A stretch of DNA of 64,000 bases, taken from contig CM076190.1 in the NCBI GenBank assembly GCA_038277395.1, positions 252,561,989-252,625,988 of the forward strand, written 5' to 3'. This stretch comes from Dryocosmus kuriphilus (lineage: Eukaryota; Arthropoda; Insecta; Hymenoptera; Cynipidae). The translations under genes and the position numbers were made by a program. Of this stretch, positions 54,650 through 64,000 are shown piece after piece. The notes beneath the pieces were generated by a model, which was given only the letters and a program-made list of their open reading frames with translations, made no database searches and was not told where the DNA came from. Every line of letters begins with the position of its first letter. Position 1 is the first letter of the stretch.

Positions 54650-56990
54650 CGACGATATTCTTTAATCGCAAGTCGCACACGATCGATATTTTCCGCTATT
54701 GTTGTGCATGCGCAATTAGTATTACTGCGTGTCCATGTGAGGTGAGCATGAGTTAGTGTATCTCCGTGCGGTTCGTGTTGAAACCTGTCACTTTCAAATG
54801 ATATCATCAAAATTCAAGGTTATTAGAGAAGCATCATGTTAGAGACAGGGGAGGGAGACGTGTTGAAACCTGCTTGCTTCAACTGACGTCATCAAAATAA
54901 TGGGTCGGTGACCTGCTTGATGCGTCATTGATTATAATGTACAATAGCGAGACATGAAAGAAACTCCTCCTTTGTCCCTCCGACCCTTCTCGCGCCCATA
55001 ATCATCTAGGAACAATGCCATCAAAGTAATGAGGTCAGTGTTAGAGAGAGGATGACAACTTGATGAAACCTGCCTGAAGACGTCATCGTGTGTATTAGCG
55101 CATGCCTGTATTGGATTAGTGTGAGAGGGTAAGACGAGCCTATTAAGCCTGTTGTTTTTAAAGTTATATAAATGTAACACATACTTACGGAATGTATGAA
55201 CTACCTGATTCAATATTTCTTCTTTGATTTACTTTAAATAATTCTGCTATCCAATTTGATGTATAAGATTCCTCAAAAACATGTTTATATTTAATGTGAG
55301 GCTACTGAAAATACTATAAATATTACTTAAAAATACTAGCCTCCTGTTTCAATTTAAATTATTTCAAGCGTATTATTTCTGTTTCCAACCGCAAGCAGTT
55401 AGATGCTCTAAAACTGAAACTAGTCACTTACATTTTTATAATAACGAAAATGAATGAGTTTGAGTGAAAAAAATGAAAAAGTAGATATAAATTTTAAAAG
55501 ATAAATTTCATAAACATCAATTAGATGCTCTATACCCGAAATGAGTCTCCTACATTTTTATAATAACCAAAAATCGATATAATTATTGCCCTCCAATGTG
55601 TTACAATAAAATTTATTAGGCATGTCGCACACATACAAGATCATATATAATTTTAACACAGTGGGCATACATGATTCTAATCACATGAAACCGTACGTTT
55701 TCTCGAAGAATCTGAAAGGCATTTCAATACTTCAGAGCGATGTAATTATTATCTGTTTCGTATTGTTCTACTATACTTGCGAGTGATCATGAAACCGTTG
55801 AATCATGATGCAACAACACTAACTAAGGGTTCGATCGCACAAGCCACATAAGGTCACGCATAACCTGGGAATCAGATATTAAGTAAATTGCAAGACCTAA
55901 AGTTATTGATGGAATTTATGCTCTTATATTTCAGCCTACAAAAATATTTCCAAGAACTGTCAGCTTACATCGATCTGTTTCGTTTTTCTAACCGCATCAA
56001 TAAACTAAATGCTAGTACTACTTTACCACGATGAAAGAGTATTCTCTCAATATATATCCAGATTAAAAATTTTTTTATAGCAAGTGTGACACCAATATTG
56101 TAATATATACTTTTCGCGGGAATTTATAATAGTTGGTCTAAAGGGGATTCTGCTAAAGCATTTTACATGTGACTATAGCAGATTTTGAAATTTTATAATG
56201 TTAAAGACATTCAATAATGTAATTTTAACATTTCTCATCGCGTTGTATGATTTTAGACAATAAAATAATTGCGTCTTGTTTAACCAGCTCTTGGTATGAC
56301 ACAATTCAAAATAAACTACTACAATATAATTTTATTAAGTAGTTGTTGAAAATCGCCTATTAGTAAAAATCAAAAGGACAACACTGAGGAATTAATAGAG
56401 AGATGAAGCTAGATGAGTGCAGCACAGCTATGAAATGTTTAAGCAACTTATTTGCTTATAAATCTTAAGCCCAACCAATGCTAGACTTACGTTTATGACA
56501 AATTCTTTGAAAACATGACGTCAGCTCCTGTTAGCAAATATCAAAGGAAATCCACTAAGGAATTTCTTAACGAAAAATAAAAGAACTAACTAGTTCTAAA
56601 ACGTTTAAGTAACGTGTTTAGCAATAAAAATCTAAGAGTGAGTCCATCAGGAATAGGCTAGTCTTAATCTTGGATTTATGAAGATGAAGATTTATGTGCA
56701 ATGTGCCATACTATACTATCCTGTACTATGTATATGGTGCAGTGGGTGAAAGAGTTATTGAATCTAAACATTTTAATATGTACTTTGGTTTCTCGTGTGA
56801 TGATGATTTGGTGTCAGTTGAGCAAGCTTGATTAAAGGACTCACAATTCCCACTTCAATTCCAAACTCTACATTTATTGTACTGAAAGAACTCAACCTCT
56901 ACACCGCTCAAAGTTTTTAATGAAGCAGTTTCAATTAATGAAAGACTTTATAGTTTTAGATATTGCAGAAGATTTGCGTGTTTAAAAATG
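54650..56990. other. AT-rich intergenic sequence with scattered repeat pieces
   Basis: No gene. Around 55230-55570, blocks such as TTAGATGCTCTAAAACTGAA, TACATTTTTATAATAAC and AAAAAGTAGATATAAATTTT resemble parts of the ~376-bp repeats at 57-58.2 kb. Confidence 0.5.
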
Positions 56991-56999
56991 TGCAGTACA

Positions 57000-58160
57000 C
57001 AGCGTGAAAAAAAATGTTACAATATATAAGGCGAAATTATGACAAAAGCAAGGAAAAATGTTGCATAAATACGTTTTACTCAAAAATTGTGTATAAATAT
57101 TTTCTGACGAGGAGGATTAGGAGGAGGAAGAGTAGGACCTTATACTTAAATAAAGTACTCAACTTATGCACTCAACCATTACAAGCCTTCAAACATCAGT
57201 TAGAAACTCTAAAACTGAGACGGGTCTCTTGCATTTCTTTATAATCACCAAAATGAATGTGGGCGAAAGAAACTAAAAAGCAGATATACACTCAGAATTA
57301 TATTTCATAAACAAGTACTTATTACACCAAAAAATTACTTTAAATTTAACTTATTAAAAGAACTGTAGAATATACAGTAATTGAAATAACTATTGCATAC
57401 TTAGTGCTATGCTGAGTCTATTTTTTCAAACTTATTTTACTGTAAATGATTCTGAGGTCTAATTTAACAAATCGCCTTTTCAAAATCGTTTTTATATTTA
57501 GTGAAGAGAGGTGGAGGAGGAGCATGAGGAGGAGGTTTTAATTAAATAAATTACTCAGCATTTTGCATTCAATGATTAAAAGCCTTAGACCATCAGTTAG
57601 AATCTCGAAAACTTATGATAACCAAAATGAGTGTGAGTGAAAGGAATTGGGAGGTACATCTATATATTTCAAAAATTACATTTCTTAAAAAAGTGCTCAC
57701 TACACATAAAAAGCATCTCAAATTTAACTTATTAAAGGACTGTAAAATATTGAGTAATAGAAAAGCTATTGCATACTTACTACTATGCTGGAACTCTTTT
57801 TAAAGTTTTCCTTTACTGTAAATAATTCTGTTGTTAAATTTGTAGAACAACCCTTTCAAAATCGTTTTTATACTTACTGAGGGGGTTTAGTTAAATAAAA
57901 TACTCAAAACGTTGTTTTCAATTATTATTACACTCTTTCGACTTCTTACATTTTATAAAAATCAAAACGAGTTCAGGTGAAGCATATGAAGATGTAGATA
58001 TAAATTTTTAAAATTACATTTCATAAACCTGTATTTATAATGTCTAAAAATCACTTAGAATTTACTTATTAAGAGAACTATAATAGTATAGAGTAGTAGA
58101 AAAGCCTGTTGAATACCTAGTACCACATTGGCTCTATTTGATTAGTTTTATGAATTAGTG
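57000..58160 (+). repeat. Diverged tandem repeat of ~376 bp
   Basis: In-phase landmarks: CAAAATCGTTTTTATA at 57481 and 57857 (376 bp), TTAACTTATTAAA at 57346 and 57724 with a degenerate third at 58062, ATTACATTTCTTAAA-like blocks, GAAAAGC/ACTATTGCATACTTAGT, and GGAGGAGG-rich tracts at 57108-57140 and 57515-57535. About three copies, each diverged. No coding function. Confidence 0.7.
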
Positions 58161-59040
58161 AGATAAATCTAAGAACCACATATATTCTACGTGTTAATTT
58201 TACTATTGGAAATAATAAGCTAGCTTTTAGGCTATTAAAATCTGCTACTAAAAAAATTATTTAATAATAGGAGCCTCTCATACTCCATCAATGGTTGAAA
58301 TTATATCAATGCATTATTTCTTTTTCGATCTGCTTGAGATTGTTAAAGTAATCGCAGTCGATCTACCGAATAAGTCGGCTACATAAACTTTATAATCCTC
58401 TGTGAGGAACATTGACATAATCTTTAACACAACAGAGTAATATACTAAAAATCGAATTCACCTAGCTGAAACACTGCAATAATAACATGCTTAGTGAAAT
58501 ATTGATGATATTAAAATATGCTATTATCAGTGAAAGAAACACATTTTTCTTCAGCCAACATTGAACTCTAGTTAAAATAAATCTGCTTCAGGGAATAATA
58601 AAGCAAAATAAATTAATAATGAATAGATTACGCCAACATCGACCACAATGCTTTTCTTGTATAGTTATAAGCGCGTTTCCTTATCCGCTTTACTAGATGT
58701 GAGTCTTATCTTCTAAATAGGTTCGTAATGTTGATTCCTGTACTAATTAGATGAAATGGTCGATTTCTTGCATACAGGTATAAGGAACCATTTCAATGAT
58801 ATTAACATTGAAGTTAACCTCAATTAACTATTAAAGCGTATGAGGAAGAGAAGGAGGAGTAAGAAGTGGAGGAGGAGGAGGAAGAGGGGAGAATCATTAT
58901 GTGGTTGAAACAAGCAGCTACTGAGAAATGTTGTATTCAATTGTTACACACCATATGTCATATGTTAGAAGCTTCAACAGATGTGACGTGCCTCTTCTGC
59001 ACTTAAAAACTAAAATTAATTCAAGTGAGCGGTGTTCTAA
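58160..59040. other. AT-rich sequence ending in GA-rich tract
   Basis: No gene. A (GGA)n/(GAAGA)n purine tract lies at 58843-58890, similar to those inside the 376-bp repeats. Confidence 0.5.
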
Positions 59041-59044
59041 TGGA

Positions 59045-60585
59045 GAAAGTATGGTTCAGACATCCGTTTCATTTTGAAACAGCAGCACGACGAAACGTCC
59101 TCTCAGCCATTGCAATGGGTGACACATTAGTGGTACAAGCATCAATACTGATATGGATGATCCTACCATACTATTTCCTTCCATATAGATGCGTTATAGG
59201 GCACGACTTTAAGCTACGTAATGAAACCTAAGTATCCCCACCGGTATTCTAAAGAAATTTTAGGTAAAAAAAGACATAAGGAGAAAGCTAGAGCTGAGAG
59301 TAAGAGAACAGGCAGTATGTTTCATTCAGGAAAAGGTAAGAAATGAAAATTGACTCTTGGAAGGCCTATGCTAATTATGTAGATAGTGCTGAAAGGGATG
59401 CACCTAATTCATCGTCAAGAATTTGATCTCGTGGATAATCTTAAAAAAGTCTGTAGAATACCTGGTATAACGTTTTGGGAAGGAACAGAGCTCAATAACC
59501 CCCCGGGAAGTAATTGACACATTTGCTGACTTCTTTGCTAAGGTTTACTAGCCTAGCTTGTGTAAACAAGAAGTTATCTCAGGAAACCTTATAAGTTAGT
59601 GGATGATGTATTTATGAGCTCATAAGATCAAGTATCTAACAAGTTAAGATCAATGAATAATACATTTACTTCTGGACCTGATAGAATACCCAATGGACGC
59701 TTAAGGAATGTGCTGATAAGCTAGCGGGAACGCTCTGCTTTGTCTTTAATTACCCGCTTTTCAATGGCGTATTCACTGATGTTTGGTAGTTTTCTAGCAT
59801 TTGATAAGTATTCAAAAAAGGAATGAATAACATATCGCAAACTACCACCCAATTGCAAACCTTAGTAGTTTCTCCAAAGTACTTCAAATAATTGTAACTG
59901 AATTATTGTGGACTCACATAGCACCTGTTCTCTCACCTGCTCAGCATTGCTTGTTCCAAACCGATCAACTATATCAAAATTGACTACATTCTTCCACCTA
60001 CTTCAACATCTAGAAGTTCCCGACAGGATCCTCAGTCTCATGTATTCGTATTTAAACGATCGTCGTATGATTATACAGTATAATGGACACACGTCCCACT
60101 AATTTTCACTTTCCTCTGGTGTTCTACAAGTCTCTAATCTAGGTCCCTTGCCTTCTGTTATAAATATGAACGATGTCGATAGTGTCGTATTAAACCTATT
60201 TTGTTATATGCACAAGGTGATACTTTCCGGGCGTATTCAAGAACATTCGCTCCCAGGGAATTCAAGTTGATTTCTGCGTAAAGGTGTGAGCGGATACAGG
60301 TTGCGCGAGAGCATACAGGGAATAAGGGGTGAAGGACGGTGTGATGTTGTCTTGGGCGGGGAAGAGATCCAAGTTTTCCACGTTAGTTAGTTGGCTTCGT
60401 CGGCTCGTAGGCCTAGCGAAGTAGGTCCGCCAAATTTCCCCCTTCGTGAACGGTGTTCACAGATTCTCCATCCATAGTTGCAGGTTATGCGAAGAAGCCT
60501 CTGTTAGGGCACCATCCTGCGGTTTCGAACAACGTGAGAAGGCCCACTTGAGCCGCTACCCGGATACAGACCTGGGCTTATGTCT
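59045..60585 (+). mobile_element. Jockey/CR1-like LINE fragment, copy 2
   Basis: Parallels 25565-27345 from GTATGGTTCAGACATCC to the end GGATACAGACCTGG. Wording: ASILIWMILPYYFLPYRCVI, KARAESKRTGSMF, LKECADKLAGTLCFVFN, LVPNRSTISKLTTFFHLL, LEVPDRILSLMYSYLNDRRM and IIQYNGHTSH. RT motif A and the region around it are deleted: the sequence jumps from the NRS..TTFF block to HLEVPDRILS. The 60217-60585 part is non-coding and shared with copy 1. Both copies begin at nearly the same internal point. Confidence 0.75.
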
Positions 60586-61540
60586 TCTTTAAGCTTCAAA
60601 TCTGAAATGTTATTCGCATAATAAAGTACTCGAAATTGCTTTCAAGCACTATATACCATTTGAATAATTGAAGTGAACTAGTGATTTCATAAGGTACAAT
60701 TACCAAGTAGTCTGTGATAAACTGCTGTGTTTTTATTTTTGACTTTATATGCTTCTTTAAACAGTCATAAGTTTCAGCATAATATTTGTACGAAGTACAT
60801 TGAACACCATAAAAGCCTTCCCGTGAGGGGTTGGCTTGCGTCATGTTGTCAATTGTTGTAGAAATTCGAAAGTCAAATACACAAGGGAAAGGGTTTGTGG
60901 CATATTGTGTACATATTTATAAAATTTTATTAAAACTGCATGACCATTTAAAAGAAAAATTTACTGCTAGAGCTTCATTGTTCAAGTGATATTTAATGCT
61001 TTAAATATAATTTATTTGTCAACATTTTTCGAACAATGAGGCACAGTGAGACGCTCATTCTTTATTACTATATTGATATTTTTACTATGCATATTTTTAT
61101 ATTTTATGGTATTGTATGCCACTATTTTTATGTTCTAATTTTTTAATTTTCATATTAAATTTTTTTAGAATCTAGAAACTTTAAATTCAAAGAATTATTA
61201 CATTACTATGCACCAGTATTTTTTTAATTTATTAATTTTTAAAAACTTAGTACTTTTAAAATTATGTACCAAAGAGAACTGCACCAGAAGTGCCTTACAC
61301 CGAGAAGTATTATGTTTTGTAAAATTAGTATCATAAGGAGAATATAAAAATAAAACAGCGTTCGATAAAATGATCTCGCATTATTTTCCAAAAAAAGTAT
61401 AACCACTTCGGACATCTTGCATTAATTAAAGACACTAAAACATTATTATTTGTTTACAAAATAAGGAAAGAAAAGAGAACTAATTTTTTTGGTACTTTAT
61501 GCGTAATTAATCACTAATTTCTTGGACGGCAATACCCCAC
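60586..61540. other. AT-rich intergenic sequence
   Basis: No recognised feature. An 82-codon minus-strand frame (60596-60844, TQANPSREGFYGVQCTSYKY, YYAETYDCLKKHIKSKIKTQ) is protein-like, but I cannot assign it and it lacks supporting signals. Confidence 0.4.
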
Positions 61541-61548
61541 AAGTTCAT

Positions 61549-62624
61549 TCAGTCTGTTTTCAGCTTTCTCACTTGGTCAGGATTACATTCGATTTCCTGC
61601 TCCTCCGTAAATTCTTCGTTTTGTACGGCTTGTACTACATTATCTTCGTCGTCTAATTCATCACTATCAAAAGTAGTTACATCAGCTTCGCTGCGAGAGA
61701 AATTACATAATGTATCGCAGCACTTGAAAATTTCGCAAGAATATCGTGGGTCGATTACTCGTAAACGATTCAGGCATGGAAACTTTTTTTTTATTAATCC
61801 AAACGCGCATTCAATTACTCTCCGTGGTTTTTTATGACGCCTTAAAAACTGGGCCCATGCTTCCTCCTCGGTTACATTATTAGGGTCTTGTTCCGTGGGT
61901 GGAATTAACCACGGAAATAATGGGTAGCCACTGTCTCCCAGCACGATGCCACCCGGAATTGGTCTCCACCCATTCTGCATTTGTTAGAAAAGAGAACTAT
62001 TTCGAAGAATCCTAGCATCATGAACCTTTCCGGGTCAATTCACGTCAACGTAAAAGAAGTAAGGTCCGGTTCACATACTGCCATGCAATTAATACTACGA
62101 TTATCATGACGTTCGACAAAAGCTTCTTCATTTTCACTAGGAGCATCTATGTTTATTAATGTTCCGTCAATACATCCTCATACCATTGGTAATCCAGCAA
62201 ATTCATGAAATTGCTGAACAACACCTTCCACGTTGGCAGGCTACGTTACCAATTCATTAAACAGAGTATTATTCACCGCTGTTACAAATTAACGAAGAAC
62301 GCGACATACTGTTGCTTTTGAGATGGCGTTCATATCACCAACAGCGTGATATTGGCCTCCCTTCCCAAGCCAATGAACAGCTGTTTGAATACAGTTCTTA
62401 GCTGATAAGGCATGATTCCTTCCACTTGCACGTCTTAAAGCTGGCTCTAGTCTTTCAAGTAAGTAGTCTAACTTCCCGGCACTCATCCGGAATCGCTCAT
62501 TATGTCCTTAAACTGCTCCAAAATGGAAATTTATTCTTGGCCGAAATATTCTTGCACGCCTAAGTTCTCGTTCATCATCTTCGGAGTCAGAAAACCAAAC
62601 ATTCATATATCCTATTCCAGCCAT
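61549..62624 (-). pseudogene. PIF/Harbinger nuclease (HARBI1-like) pseudogene
   Basis: ATG at 62624 opens MAGIGYMNVWFSDSEDDERE, then a stop, then FRMSAGKLDYLLERLEPALR and AISKATVCRVLR. Catalytic region: GCIDGTLINIDAP (first Asp), HDNRSINCMAV, a frameshift, then VDVN, a stop in place of Trp, PGKVHDARILRNSSLF, and IVLGDSGYPLFPWLIPP (second Asp), RRVIECAFGLIKKKFPCLN (Glu). This DDE order, with D-G-T, GDSGYP and R-x-x-IE-x-AFG, defines the DDE_Tnp_4 family. At least five stops and one frameshift. The C-terminal acidic tail ends at 61549. No Myb-like partner gene of the kind that accompanies active Harbinger elements was seen nearby. Confidence 0.85.
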
Positions 62625-62639
62625 TGCTGCCTTCGATAT

Positions 62640-64000
62640 CTGGAAAACAATTGATATATAATAAAAAGGGCATCTCTAAGAATTCTAACAAAGCGTGGAA
62701 ATGCATAAGACGGCAAGCCACATCCGTACAAATTCGGTTATATTAGCTCAAATAGACAGAGAAATTCTAATACATGCCCGATAATAAGCGTTAAATTCAG
62801 AAGAATTAAGAATTTGAATTCCTATCAATAGGCAATTTTTCCTGCGTCTAAAAACCCCCCAACGGGAAAAGAAAATGTGCAAATCCTATTCCCCTCAATC
62901 GGCTTAGCAAAATTTAACTTATATTCTAATAATTTATTTAAAAGTGTTAAAAAATGCATTAGTCTCTGCTAACATTGAGGAGAATACATTATAGATGAAA
63001 TATATACAAATTTGTGAATTAAAATAGTTTTAATTCGAGAGAGGCAGAGATGAATTGATGAGAATTAAAATTTCAAATCTTGTGTTCCACACAAAGAAAA
63101 TAAAGCAATTTATTAGACATATCCTGCGAACTAATTAGAAGGAATTAAATAAACTGAAAATATGACCACTTTTGCGTAACTCAAAACATCTCTGTGAGAT
63201 GGGCGTACCGGTATAATTAGAAGGAATTAAATATTTTGAAAACACGTTCTCTTTTGGGGAATAGGAAACTATGCGACGGTCGTTATGGAAATAGAAGTGA
63301 ATTAGTTTCGGAGATATCCTATTCTTATTATGGCATTTTAGAAAGATAGAAAAATCGCGCATTCAAAAGAACAAAATAATCCTGAATTACACGCTGAAAT
63401 CTGAAAAGATTAATTTTTCTCTATTCCACGCTTATTGCCGGTACACTTGCAAAAGGATTTAGAATTTAGAACATTTTTTTGTCTCTCCCGCAAAATTGTC
63501 AAAATATTGTTTGACGTCTTACGTATTCCCATTCTTCAATTATAAATCATATTTTATGATCGTTTAAGTATATTCACTACAAAAACGAGTACTTTTCAAA
63601 ACCTATAATAAGTTTGTAATAAGTATGATGATAGTTATTATTAAAAGCATATTAGTATTTACCTCTTTATGCGTGTATCCTTTCGCTGTGTCAAGTATAA
63701 CACGAATGTCTTCTAACCTTCTTAACCTCAAATATGCAGTTTATATATATAATACACTCAAAACTTCAGAATAATTCGCAATTATTTAAAATCCAATATA
63801 AGCACTTACATTTACTCTAAAACCCACCTTCCTGGGTCCCAGATATCAATATACAATTGAATAAAAGTAATTCGTAATTACTTTTACCACTTTTACAAAG
63901 ATCCAAACACGCTACGAAATTTTCCTACAAATTACAAGCGCTTCTTGCATTTCACGAGCTTTATGAAACAGAACGCTTGTAAAACTCCGCTATTACTACG
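62640..64000. other. AT-rich sequence to window end
   Basis: No recognised gene. A short direct repeat, AATTAGAAGGAATTAAATA (63132 and 63215), lies about 80 bp apart. Confidence 0.45.

Overview
The window reads as insect nuclear DNA made almost entirely of transposable elements and tandem repeats. It has no operons or ribosome sites, it has a GT-AG intron and a signal-peptide exon, and it carries mariner, Tc1, hAT, PIF/Harbinger, non-LTR, Penelope-like and tyrosine-recombinase remnants in an AT-rich background. A hymenopteran is my guess, with low confidence. I recognised no conserved housekeeping gene.

Layout. 1-2 kb: a decayed tyrosine-recombinase fragment and a deleted mariner. 2.0-19.8 kb: one giant foldback-type element. 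It has inverted ends (2013 and 19755), a perfect 9-bp target duplication (TCGAAGCAA), a short left arm (about 4.5 subrepeats of 141 bp), a 0.7-kb loop and a hugely expanded right arm (about 114 subrepeats, with four-monomer higher-order repeats). It lies between two pieces of tyrosine-recombinase coding sequence. 20.8-21.1 kb: a miniature foldback element with four 29-bp subrepeats per arm. 21.7-25 kb: minus-strand RTE-like LINE copy A. 25.6-27.3 kb: Jockey/CR1-like LINE fragment. 27.4-28.5 kb: GC-rich, LTR-like promoter region. 28.8-32.8 kb: a third LINE family on the plus strand, split by a decayed Tc1. 33.7-35 kb: an unidentified protein-coding exon and an inverted duplication. 35.6-38.2 kb: a mariner nested in a Tc1 element, both with intact inverted repeats and TA duplications. 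38.5-39.2 kb: Penelope-like fragment. 40.9-45.7 kb: LINE copy B split by a second mariner. 45.7-46.8 kb: second Penelope-like fragment, then a tRNA-like SINE head. 47.0-51.5 kb: two convergent hAT transposase relics. 52.3-53.7 kb: a 363-bp tandem repeat next to a signal-peptide exon. 54-54.6 kb: mariner relic. 55-58.2 kb: diverged ~376-bp repeats. 59.0-60.6 kb: second Jockey/CR1-like fragment. 61.5-62.6 kb: Harbinger transposase pseudogene. The rest is AT-rich sequence without recognisable content.

The elements do not work together. They record successive insertions, and the relative order can be read from the nesting: LINE before Tc1, Tc1 before mariner, LINE before mariner, tyrosine recombinase before foldback. 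The most unusual object is the 17.7-kb asymmetric foldback element. The only candidate host-type coding exons are the 166-codon frame at 34516-35016 and the signal-peptide exon at 53640-53691.
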